NCBI GenBank assembly: GCA_025093985.1
Contig: JACAAK010000004.1
Location: 310,001-374,000 of the forward strand
Direction: 5' to 3'
Length of the DNA: 64,000 bases
Source: Calvatia gigantea
Taxonomy: Eukaryota; Basidiomycota; Agaricomycetes; Agaricales; Lycoperdaceae
Shown here: positions 23,401-33,271 of the stretch, piece after piece
Numbering within the stretch: position 1 is the stretch's first letter
Layout of the letters: each line of letters begins with the position of its first letter
Program-made: the position numbers and the translations under genes
The notes under the pieces: generated by a model
Told to the model about the DNA's origin: nothing
The model's input: only the letters and a program-made list of their open reading frames with translations
The model's database searches: none

Positions 23401-23807
23401 CCTTCCGGTCTGTTGGCTACCAACAGGTCCACCCTTGCCTACGCCTACGCCTACGCCTTCAACGAAAAATGCAGTGTTCCCCACTCTGGCCAGGGCACTA
23501 CGCCCTCCTTGAGATCCTGCATCATCGACTGATCGGAGTACCAATTCGATGATAGGGCTCCAATCCAGGCAAAATCTAGCGCAGAGATTGGAGAGGGCCG
23601 TCTTTCTACCATCTTTGCAGACGAAGTCCGAAAAGGCTTTGTTTTTGTAGATTTAGCCTCTGGGCTTTGGTCCCTTAACCCACCATTCTGCCACCTTCTG
23701 CCCACGAGCATTTGCCATCTGCCGGCAGTTGCCAGTTCTGCCACCTGGCACGGCAAAACGGCAAGCATCTGCCAACAACACTACGGACGGCACCTGACAC
23801 TGAAAAG
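23401..23807 (-). other. Possible Gag remnant and unassigned sequence
   Basis: Minus-strand translation near 23400-23480 gives NTAFFVEGVGVGVGKGG, a glycine-rich run of the sort found near the end of Copia Gag, in a different frame from the polyprotein. Upstream open sequence to 23768 is not recognisable. Short CTGCCA/TGCCA repeats occur at 23690-23770. Confidence 0.3.
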
Positions 23808-24545
23808 TGTCATGTACGCGTACTCCTCCCACTACTCCACTTCACCGACGACGCCTTTCACTTCCGAGAACGATGACCAAGACACCGACCCCGAAAATCC
23901 CATTTCCGAGCCATCCAGAAGTCCGGATCATACACGATTTCCTAATTCGGAAGTCCCGACCACGGAAGCTCCAACCTCCGAACTCCACCTCGCCTGCCCG
24001 TACTTCTCATTTCCGACTCTAAAAAACTTACGGACCGCTTTTCTATTCAATTAATATACTTTTTCTACATTCCTCATAATTTAGAATGAGTTTCCGGCCC
24101 GTTTTCATCCCCGCTAGTATGTTTTTCTTTGTTCTCTCTCTAAAATTTACATTCTACTCTTTGTAATTCGGGCGCATAGCCCACCATTTTCCTTCATAAA
24201 AACCTGTATACTTTGTTGTAGTCAGGTAGCTACGAATTAGCCAAGTTTCGCCTCGAAGTCTCTGTCTCTAGTTATTTCTCTAATCTATTTCTTGCTTTCT
24301 CTCTTCCCTCTCTCGTCTCGACACCGAATCGCCACGCAATCGTAAACGCCGCCTTCTGAACGTTCAGTAATCGCTCTCGACACCTTTCCGGACCCTTCTC
24401 TTATCGTTCCGAGCCTTCGGAACAGAATTATCCATCGTTCCGTTGTCTGATCATTTTCGTGATCTCCACTCCTACCCGCTCTTTCCAACCCAATCCCTTT
24501 GGTCAAGAACAACGTCGGACGGACGCCGACGTGCTCGTATATCTA
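23808..24545 (+). mobile_element. Probable solo LTR
   Basis: The stretch begins tgtcatgtacgcgtactcc, contains a TATA-like ttcataaaaacctgtatac at about 24192-24210, followed by pyrimidine-rich sequence with stop-rich frames, the layout typical of fungal LTRs. It lies inside the gap that interrupts membrane copy 4. No convincing target-site duplication or exact 3' end could be fixed by eye, so the right boundary is approximate and it may belong to the adjacent Copia element or to a separate insertion. Confidence 0.35.
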
Positions 24546-25219
24546 GCCGTAATCCCCCACTTCAAGGCCCAGCCTAGGGATTTGATGGTAATATTGAGGT
24601 AGATTTTTAACTGGGTACTGTCCCGCATGCATTATATCAAGCATTAATAGTTCCTAGATGTTAAAGCGGAAATGATACATTGTTGTTCGTGAATGCTCGC
24701 CGCTAACTTGAGGATTGGACTCATTAATTTTCGAGTAGTTATCAGGGGGGAAGGAGCATACACAGGACGGATTTTCGCCACAGGAACGAGACGAAATACT
24801 AGAGGAATTCAACGCCTGCATTCAACCGAGTGACACTTTTGTTAGCAGCGGTCCTCATATTGGTTTGGAGCACATTAGGGTGAGAAGTGGTGTGGGGGCC
24901 TCTCGCCCGGGAGGTACAGGATATCACGGGATCAGAGAGATCGAGCGCTTGGTCTTGGAATGTTTTGACTCAGGGGCTAGAGGGCCATATGCCTGTAGTG
25001 CCTCGAGGATGGGCCCGATCTGTTTATTCCTCTTTGTTTTGACAAGTGAACCAGAGAGTTATTATTAGAGGTGGCATCTGTGTTGGCACTACGAGGTGAA
25101 CGCACAGGTGACGGAAGGCCGCACGTATGGCTCTAAACCCTTGCCGAATCAATTGACCTCCCCTTCCATTGCCAGTAGTGACGGTTACAAGTGAGTAACC
25201 CCCCAACTCTTAAAGTTCG
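24546..25219 (+). other. 3' flank of membrane copy 4, then unassigned
   Basis: From about 24569 to 24745 the sequence aligns with 13590-13760 downstream of membrane copy 3 (both carry ttcctggatgttaaagcg or its variant and gcattatat). This shows where the interrupted locus resumes. From 24746 to 25219 I see nothing supportable. Confidence 0.5.
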
Positions 25220-25859
25220 ATAATTTGCCTAATAATATCAGGCCGACCCCCTTCAGGCCAGCATGCGGATAGTACTCTGCAATATCCAGTGAAGGTTCAG
25301 AAACTGGACTGTACGCGACTCGCCAGGTGCAGCATTCAGTTGCGGCGTTTATTCTAACATGCGGATGCGTGGGTTCCAAGGAAAAGCAACAATCCCAACT
25401 GGGTGAGCGATCCTCCGTGACATCATCTTTTGCAAGGACCGTTGGGGGTATGAGAATCGGCATTTGCAGTTGCACCCCGCTCGTCGCCATAGCCTGAGGT
25501 GCGTGGACTTGTTGATCAGCTCTTGGATGGGATAACCGGGGTAGCCGGTACTGAAGTACTGAAAGTCCGAGAGGAAAGGCGTTTGATGTGGTTGGGAATT
25601 TCCGTCCGAGCCCATTAACTGTCGGTCCTGTTTACAAAATCGAACATCCAAAATAATTGACTACTTTAGGGAAGTCCGTTAGCTAAAGTCAGTATTGAGA
25701 AAAAATCGAGCGATGGGAGAGACGCTCACCACACCAGCTCGTTGTTTGTGCTCTCCCGTGAATGACAGCCTCGTGTAAACCACAATCCTCACACACTCTC
25801 TCATCATCGTTCCTACCTGCTGGGATGTGATCGAAAATCGTTGGAGAGGGGTGTAGCGT
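25220..25859. other. Third family-X segment
   Basis: Loosely aligned with 1720-2340 and 7700-8400, for example cagtgaaggttcagaaact here and tagtgaaggttctgaaata at 7810-7828. It precedes an RNA14 3' fragment as in the other two places. No frame is open for long enough to support a gene. Confidence 0.35.
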
Positions 25860-26120
25860 GAAATAGTTTGCTTCTGCGCAGTGTTTACGACGCATTCTCC
25901 CGCGAGATGGGGTTGGGGGCGCTACCTCATACCGTCCGTGGCGTCCACCACCAGGTCCTCGGTAAGGTACATAACGGCAGCGATCTTCTACCTAAAAAAG
26001 GTGTTATTGGCCATATTTGGACCTGTTACAACACGATAGGAAATACGTACCACTCGGCGTGGTGTGGTGGAGGCCTCCCTCGGCGTACTGCCAGGAATCA
26101 CGATTGTCCTGAATACGTCC
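25860..26120 (-). pseudogene. RNA14 3'-end fragment F
   Basis: This contains degraded copies of the last two RNA14 exons: the short terminal exon near 25925-25990 (gtccaccaccaggtcctcgg) and the preceding C-terminal exon near 26045-26120. It is interrupted directly upstream by NACHT sequence at about 26125. Confidence 0.6.
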
Positions 26121-26124
26121 AAAG

Positions 26125-26740
26125 GAGCGAGAAGGGCTCGATGATGAGCTTCTTGAACTGTGCGTGTTGCGTTTTTTTTTTCCGCAGCAACTGGGGGTCG
26201 TTAGCGAGTTGAACCGTCATAAGGAATTTATATTCGGGGTGGCATATAGCCAGTTGGTTGGGGATGACGGTTCTCCGTCACTGGTCATGGTCCGGGAGAA
26301 GAAGGAAGCACCCAGAAACCTGTTCTCGACGCAACATTGAGCCAAAGTTCGGGCAATTGTAGCTGGCCAGTGCCAGACGGACCGTAGAGCTATATCATGT
26401 CCCATTCATGCTTGGGGCCCACAAGCCAGCTGGATAGCCTGTCAACAATTTTGAAGCGGGTCCCAGGATAATATATTGGAGGAGAGAATCGGGTGCTGGA
26501 GCCCACTGCGGCGGTGCGTTCGAGCACTGGCTGGAGCTCTGGAATCCAAACCATTCTCCATGAGCGCGCATGACAAATATGATAAATGAACTATAGCTCA
26601 ACTTGCCCACCCCCCCTTTCTGCCGCAAAATTCTAGATGACCCGCTCAGTAAACACTCGTTGGTTGGCCACAAGTTGCTCGTGCCACGAAAAACGCAGGA
26701 CACATGCCGATGGTCATTTGACTCCCGGGACCCGAAAGCC
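26125..26740 (-). pseudogene. NACHT-gene fragment joined to RNA14 fragment F
   Basis: The minus strand reads TVQLANDPQLLRKK and LIIEPFSL at 26125-26215, aligning with TQLANDPQLLWKAR and LLIEPFSQ of the NACHT gene at 59934-62382. Further right it reads AQCCVENRFLGASFF (about 26290-26340; intact gene AEHCVENGCLGASFFF). The more N-terminal linker is recognisable to about 26530. It is frameshifted and truncated before Walker B. This gives a third independent NACHT/RNA14 junction. Confidence 0.65.
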
Positions 26741-27629
26741 ACGGCCGATTTAGCACACTGAACGTTGAGCGAGGACAGGCGGTTTCAGTTGACTGGGTTG
26801 CACTCGGTCGAGATCCGGAGAGGAAATGGTGACGTATGGGGCACCCTAACTATACTTGAGGTCCCAGTGTCACAGTACTTCATAGGGTCGAAATACTCTT
26901 AAAGTATAATCGTATTCATACAGTCGTGCTTCTTTGCCGGGCAGTCGAATGATGGAAGGGCATGAGTCCACTACAAGGCCCGAGCGACTTTAAATACAGT
27001 CAAGCTCAGTCCCGGTCACAGCCAAGGACTGGAATCGAAGGTGTTTCCCTCATTCGCGCACTCGCATTTCCTGCTGCGAACAATTAGATGATCTGTCCCC
27101 AATTTTTTCGAAAATTGTTAGTTGGCTCACAATGAAGTTACTCACACATTAAACATGCCATATCCACATCAATCGCCATTTAGTTTCCATAGACCTGGAA
27201 CCCGTAGTTTACTTGGTGCAGTAATCGAAACGGGCTATCTCAACTTATCGGTTCGTGTCCAGTCGGCACCTGGAGCACCCGAGACCTTGACCAAGGCGAT
27301 TGAATAAATCTCTAGTAAATAAGGAATGGTAGGGCGGGAAACGGCGGGAAGAAGAAAGAGGCATAGGGTCATTGAATGGATGAGTGCGTTGAAGGCAGAT
27401 GGTGGTACTTAGTGGAATTACTTAAGGAGTTTCTGACCAACCGACGTGATCCCATTAGAAATCTTCAAGTGCTCCGGCACGGCACCCCTTGGCAAGCGTG
27501 ACAAAGAGCGACTTCGATCCCCATCGTCGCCTCCCTCAACCACTGTATAATTCCTGGAAAAAATGCGTGCACAATACATGGAATATGCACTGGACATGGT
27601 ACATAAAATTTAAGGACCTGCAGTGAAGT
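26741..27629. other. Unassigned sequence
   Basis: No gene, repeat or mobile-element hallmark recognised. Contains only short open stretches. Confidence 0.3.
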
Positions 27630-28916
27630 ATGGAACTAGATACGGATGTTCGTCCGAACCGCGGGCAGTGCAGTTCGGCTTCTACCACTGGGCAGGCAAA
27701 CAGTTTGCCTCCCAACGTTTCCTCAACCAAAAATAATTTCATCTGGACCTTCCGTGACCCAGATATATACCGTTCGATTATTTTGGCTAGTGCTTCCTGT
27801 GCTTTGTCTGATGTGGGTCTTGGGTGCCCTCCTGTTGTCTCATTCTATTTGTTTATTAATAAGCCACTCGGAAAAAGGAGGACTCTCTGTGGTATATGAA
27901 ATATTAAACTTCGGGGATGTATATTATCCTCCCCCATGCCTCTCTCTGTTTTCTTCGTGATTGAAGCGATCATATTATCCCTCAAATACACAGCTCAAAT
28001 CCCCCGTTCTGTCGATAGACAACGCCAACTCATATCAAACATCATCAATGAAACCGGTGTCGCAGCAAGCCTGGGCAGTCCCCGTTATTGTCGTCCTCGG
28101 ATGTGGCATGTCACACCTGGCGAGACATTCCGAGAAACACCAGATCAGTCTGCAGCGCTGGATGAGACTCACCCAAGTCGTTTCCCCATCTTCCTCTTTT
28201 CTCCAGTCTACTATGAGACTAATAGAGCCAGCTGGAAGGATAACATTCACCTGGTGTTGAGTGCTATCAACGAACGCACATATTGGAGGCCCAATCCGAC
28301 TGCCGGTCTTCGTGTTTATGTGAGGCGAGGTCGAGATGAAAGGTTCACCTTACCGGAGTTGAAGCGCACTGCAATGTTGGTCTGTCGGTGTGTGTTTGTC
28401 TATCGCGACATGACCTTCTAAACTTTCATTCATTCTACAACAGAAGCCATAGACACCCTCCCACCCGTTCGGCGTATGCTCAGTGATAAGGGTTTTATCT
28501 TATCCAACCGATTCAACCCGGCCCTCCGGGACTTAACAGTTTCTGAGATCTATTCTCGCATCCAGGGTATTGCTGACATCGAGGAATTATGTGCCCTACT
28601 AAACAAGAGGGAAAAAGGGGCGAATCCCTCAGAGCTTGACAGAGGAGGGCCCGACTCAAAGTATTTCAAGGTTGGTTGATCCAGCTTCTGCGCTACCCTC
28701 ATTTATGACGAAATGGGCAGGTTAGATTCGTACCTCGCAATGACCCAATGATAGAGTTCTTTCAGTATGAAAGCACTGTGTCAGCGGAATCCGCCATTAA
28801 ATGGGCTGAGTTCGTCTTTCGTTTTGTTGAATATGCCATTAATGCATCTGAGACTGTTATCATGGGTGGTGGTAACACGGTCGAAGATCTGGCTCATTTA
28901 GTTCGTTTACCATGAG
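27630..28916 (+). CDS. Conserved hypothetical protein, copy 1 (membrane N-terminus)
   Basis: Not a family I recognise. The first exon (about 27640-27960) encodes hydrophobic segments (VRLFWLVLPVLCLMWVLGAL). The next (27936-28390) reads FFVIEAIILSLKYTAQIP, then SRFPIFLFSPVYYE and WKDNIHLVLSAINERTYWRP, ending TLPELKRTAMLVCR. A third (28445-28675) has PPVRRMLSDKGFILSNRFNP and ELCALLNKREKGANPSE. The last (about 28725-28916) reads SAIKWAEFVFRFVEYAINAS and ends VRLP. A paralogue lies on the minus strand at 53924-54946 with the same exon layout. Near 27945 the frame before FFVIEAI is one base out relative to the paralogue, so the join between exons 1 and 2 is uncertain and this copy may be broken. 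Confidence 0.55.
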
Positions 28917-29167
28917 CATAAATGGTTTTGTATCCTGCACAGGTATTCATGAGTATTCACCTTTGGCGATGTATTACCAGTGCATTGGTACCACTGGAAT
29001 ATTAAAGTAATTCCGGATGTGCCTTTGGAAGCCTCCTCCCAGACATCAGAGAACTCATCTCCCCGCGAACGTTGTTCACGTAACCTACAACAACTCTTCC
29101 AAAACCATCGCCGACTCATTGGGCCCGAGTGTGGTCGAGGTGAATGCGAAGTGACCAGGGACATAAT
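28917..29167. other. Short intergenic stretch
   Basis: Nothing recognised between the hypothetical gene and RNA14 fragment G. A weak similarity to RNA14-type exon sequence around 29000-29100 is too short to call. Confidence 0.25.
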
Positions 29168-29585
29168 TTAATAGCTCAGTGGTCCGCTCTTCCGACGGTC
29201 ATGTCTGAGTCGTAAAATTTGACAGTTCGGCCTTGATTTTTGCCAGTCCATACCAGAGATAAAAGTCGATGTAAACTCACCCTCAATGAGCCACGATCTT
29301 TCGCCGAAAGTTCGACTCGCAACGTTCTTGTCACTCGAGTAGTGATGTTCCATTAGCGCTAAAAATAATTCTCAATTGATCACAAAACGGTATGAGCGGA
29401 AACAAACACACCAGCAGCCTTGTAGACCTCCCAAGAACATCCAGAGACCTTTTCTGTGCCTTGCTGATGATCGTGCGGAGTCTTCCAAAACACATATAAG
29501 CACGAAGTCCCAAGGCACCCATTCTCGACGCCACGCTCAGAGAAGGTTTGAGTGACTGTAGATTTTTTGGTGTTAGAGCGAGCAA
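29168..29585 (-). pseudogene. RNA14 3'-half fragment G (HAT exons)
   Basis: The minus strand carries LMEHHYSSDKNVASRTFGER (29290-29350; intact gene [20 protein letters not shown]) and, upstream, a degraded version of the exon reading [20 protein letters not shown] in the intact gene (here YMCFGRLRTIISKAQK, about 29440-29510). The intron between them is retained. Several indels destroy the frame. It continues directly into NACHT linker sequence at about 29590. Confidence 0.6.
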
Positions 29586-29589
29586 CTCA

Positions 29590-30118
29590 GTTCCACTCGC
29601 GCCGAGAGATCAATTAGCCAGTTGAATAATCTGTTCTCATTTTTCAAGCCCGTCACGGAATGACAGAGCGAGAGGTGAGAGTCGAGTGCTGGAGTCCGCA
29701 ACAGCCTCAGGGTAGTGTGTAGTGCAATGAGTTTGAGAACGGGATCAAGGACTAGAATCTAAGGCATTTCTCCACTCAGCGCTCGAGGCAACTGAGTTAC
29801 AATGATAACTGCTCACCTGCCTTCCGGGAGATCTGGGGCCCTTCTGCTTTCCTACGGTATAATTATGCCTGAGTTTCTGGAGCAAGAGGCAAGAGGCAGA
29901 CCCCAAGGGAGCGATAACACAAATCTGGACGAGCAGGTCCCAAGGCAAGACAAGAGTATCCTATGGAGTACGGAGATGGCCAACGTCGATGTGGGGAACA
30001 TATGAACATGCATTTCCACATCAGTGCTGAAGAACTCACCCGCCAACAGGTCGTCGCGGTGGAGGGTAAAGGTGAGAGAGGAAGAAGGGTCGTGATGGAG
30101 TGACAGTGCTAGCGCCAA
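29590..30118 (-). pseudogene. NACHT-gene 5' fragment joined to RNA14 fragment G
   Basis: On the minus strand 29650-29790 translates as DPVLKLIALHTT and, in another frame, AVADSSTRLSP, aligning with DPVLELIGPHTD and AAVDSSARFPP of the intact NACHT gene. Upstream, 29990-30118 reads LHHDPSSSLTFTLHRDDLLA. The latter looks like a C2-type beta-sandwich segment and would be the N-terminal domain of this NACHT subfamily, an assignment from memory. Frameshifted and truncated before Walker A. Confidence 0.5.
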
Positions 30119-30239
30119 GTTGCTCGGGGTGACGGACTAATGTATTACGACACCGGCACCAACCCGAACCGAATCTTCCGCCGCCTCATTACTCGCTCAC
30201 GACGACCGTTTTGAATAAGTGGATGCCCTGCCCCAGCAT

Positions 30240-31720
30240 GCAGAGCCATCGGTGGGGTTTCATATTTGGAAGGTCCACCATGAGGAGGCGATTCAAGTGT
30301 GTGTATAACAGCTTGCTATTTTAGTTCCGATTGTTTTGGCTTCCTAGTACAGACAACCGCCTTATACAAGCCATTCAGGGAGGGCTTGCCATACTACGCC
30401 TGCTTGCCCTCTCATTTTTGGCGTTCTATGCTCTCGTTGGGCAGCCGTTGCAGCGGAGTGGTCAAACCGCTGTCAAGATGTCAAAGGCGTCAATACCATA
30501 TCCGGCCGGCGAGGCCTTGGACAAGCTGGGCTTGGGAGTGCTCTCGGTACGGACCATTCTGGTGAGCGCATAGGAAATAAAATGTTCACTTCAAGTTATG
30601 ACAGACCATGATTGGCTTAAGGATGTATCGAACATACTGTTGTTCAACGAACATATTCCAACTTCAACCCTGAGCGTCACCATGGCTTTGGTTCCGCGAA
30701 GTAATTATTGTACGTTACCGCTCATGGGTCATTCTGAGTCTGAGTGTAACCATGTGAATTTTCGACCTAGCGCTCCCTTATTCCCCGTCTACATGTTATG
30801 ACCCTAACCTTGAAATGCAAAGCTTCATTACGGTTCATTGTGCTCCCCTGGCTTATCCCGACGTTTCCTTTTATCATGACCCAGAGATCCTTATCACCGT
30901 TGATTTATCCGTTATACCAAGTGAATTTCCGACGACTTTCCAAGTCGGGGTATACTTAAAGGCGGCAAACTCATCCGAGGATATTTTGGCCACGACGAAC
31001 CCAGTCTATTTTGGACCGGGCTCTCGATCTCTATGGATATTCTCGGATTTCGCTCAAGGAACGGATTTCAAATCGGGGGATCGCTGCTCTTGGAGTACCG
31101 CAGTTGAGTAATGGACCCCAATGATATAGCAGTATCCTTCCTCGAATCACGCCTGGAAAAACGGTAGTCCCACCACGTTCCAGTCATCAACGTAGGCTCT
31201 GTAGTCCCGGACTGGTCTTCATCCGTTTCAAAGGACAATAACACGGCTACATTACGACTCTTTGCGCCATTATTACACGAGGTACAAGTTGAGCAGGGAC
31301 TTGCACTGCTTGGAGATGTCTGGACCCTTGACCCTTGTCAATGGTCTATTTGCCGCCATATTCGAAAGCACTTTATTACTCGTCCTCTTCGGTTCGTTTT
31401 CCTTTTCAACCCTCCGAAGCACCTTTCATCTTGGAGTTGATGGTTGACAGGGATCAAACCGTTATCAATTTACGGCTTAGTCCATCTATTTCGACCAGGG
31501 AGAGGCTCACTTGTGGATATGGCGTACGTTCTCTCCCCAGAAGAAAGATTGGATCGTGGCAATCCTCAGAGAGCACCTGTTGGATATCGACGACCTTGAG
31601 GCCAATCCAAGACCACTGTACTCAAACCTTGTACGATCGCACGCCCTGTATTGTGATAGAGACATTGGAAATGTGCCTCTGATAGAATCCCGGCCGCTTC
31701 GCGTTAAGGCCAGCAAATGA
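30240..31720 (+). pseudogene. Orphan multi-pass membrane protein, copy 5 (5'-truncated)
   Basis: The first exon and most of the third are missing; what remains of exon 3 is a short piece near 30250-30300 (tttcatatttggaaggtcc). Exon 4 (about 30330-30570) has GGLAILRLLALSFLAFYALV. The extracellular exon (30870-31090) has TVDLSVIPSEFPTTFQVGVY and a frameshift at the PGSRSL position. The helix exon is near 31320-31400 (TLLLVLFGSF), and the C-terminal tail ends at 31720 (REHLLDIDDLEANPRP). It is immediately followed by the costars gene and convergent with RNA14, the apparent founder arrangement of the duplicated block. Confidence 0.6.
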
Positions 31721-32201
31721 CGTTCTGCGAGAGTCTGAACGAACAAGCCTTGTGGTTAGATGATGCCTACTTTACCTGTTGGACCTTGTATTAGTATTAA
31801 TGGTCTGGATAAACTTTATGGCGACACAGGAGCGTAAATTTGCCCTCCGAGCAGTGAACCAACTTTTGGCCTTGGTTGATTAGCTCGAATGAAGGCGGAG
31901 GTCAAAGTTTAACTGCCCAGTACTGAAAGCTGCAAAATCGGAAGTGGTCCAATCTAATTGGGCCGCTAACCGCTTCGGAGTTTTGGGGCGAAGCCAACAG
32001 TCGTGCAACTATCTTTCCTTCGCGTTGGTGAGAGGAAACCATTCCCTGCAGAATTGGCACGTGATAAAACCGCGGCCTAGAAGGGAGCCATCACTACGAA
32101 CAACACCAATGATCATCGACCATGAATACCTACCCATGAGGTAGATCAGCTAATAGGTGAGACTACATGTCCTTATGTTGACCAAAATGTGACCGCTGAC
32201 G

Positions 32202-32521
32202 ATGCTCCTAGATGCTATCAAGACATTTGGCAATAAGAACTCGGAGGGGGGATATGCCATCGCATATGGGGTGCTCTTTGACAAGACAGCAAACGTTTGT
32301 AGGTCTCACTGTTCGATCTCACCCAACTTATGTCATATCATACTGCCATTAGTAGAAGCCCTGAATGGGACGCTGAGAGCGGCAAAGCGTCAGAAGAGGG
32401 TAAACACTTATATCTCCTCACGTTCGCACCTAATCATGGTTCCCATTAGGTGAATTTTAATGCAGAGCTCTTGATGATGCCTCGCGATAAAGATGTACAA
32501 GTGATCCTCCTTGAGGATTAG
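32202..32521 (+). CDS. Costars-domain protein (ABRACL-type)
   Basis: Three exons splice cleanly: 32202-32298, 32353-32399 and 32450-32521, with introns of 54 and 50 nt (gt...cattag both times) and phases that fit, giving 71 residues. The product contains KTFGNKNSEGGYAIAYGVLF, then LEALNGTLRAAKRQKRV, then AELLMMPRDKDVQVILLED, which follows the costars pattern of human ABRACL (about 80 residues) end to end. Costars proteins are small winged-helix-like modules linked to actin regulation in Dictyostelium and animals. The N-terminus is the weak point: an upstream exon around 32110-32140 (MIIDHEYLPM) looks like the family's start but does not splice in frame, so I kept the ATG at 32202. A degraded copy lies at 1040-1320. 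Confidence 0.82.
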
Positions 32522-33271
32522 GAGTACTCCAAATCTATGATCTTGCCCCTGATACGCCAGCTCGAGACCAGATTACACCCGTTGCTGGTTCACGTACCTA
32601 CCACCTACTCCGACTGGTACCCACAATTCCCATCTTTCCCGTTGAAAAATATGCAACCGCACCTGTACACTTTATCCGAGGGAATGAGATTCCTCCGGTA
32701 GCGGATTTTGATCACCCCTTTCATAAATTTATCAAATGTTAACACCCAAGAGATCGTAAGAGTTGGTCTCATGAAGGGGCAGCATCCCAATCCGAAAGCC
32801 CTGGAGAGTTATGGGTAGATTTACCCGGCGCTCTTCCAGAGTTTGTCGAGTCCTTCATGACCCTTATCTCTCTGAACCCAAGCGATGAGAATGTACACAA
32901 TTACGGCTTACTTTGAAGTGTGGTACAACAGAGTAAACAGAAGAACAAGTATCCCAAGGCGGGTTGCGAGCGAGATCGCCTGAAACACCAGAGTGCAATG
33001 TATTGTCGGCTATATTTACAAGAACCGAAGTGCGAATTAATAGGCTGTTGACGAAGTCTGTTGTATTAAATTCGGCATCAAAGGAAAGCTAGTGATGAGA
33101 AAGGTATCCTCCAAACCAGCTCGTTATCCAACACACCCTCACAAATGGCAGTCTCATATCACTACCGTTTCTCCTGCCGAAATATAAACAAAACTCATGG
33201 AAAGAGGTGTCCCATGAACAACCCTGTTTCTGCGCGGTACCTGTGTCGCTTGCTTCCATGAGATCAAGTGA
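32522..33271. other. Convergent intergenic region between costars and RNA14
   Basis: No gene seen. The right half (about 33040-33240) is the RNA14 3' flank and aligns with 25670-25860 and 2230-2400, showing that the duplicated block extended beyond the RNA14 stop codon. Confidence 0.45.
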
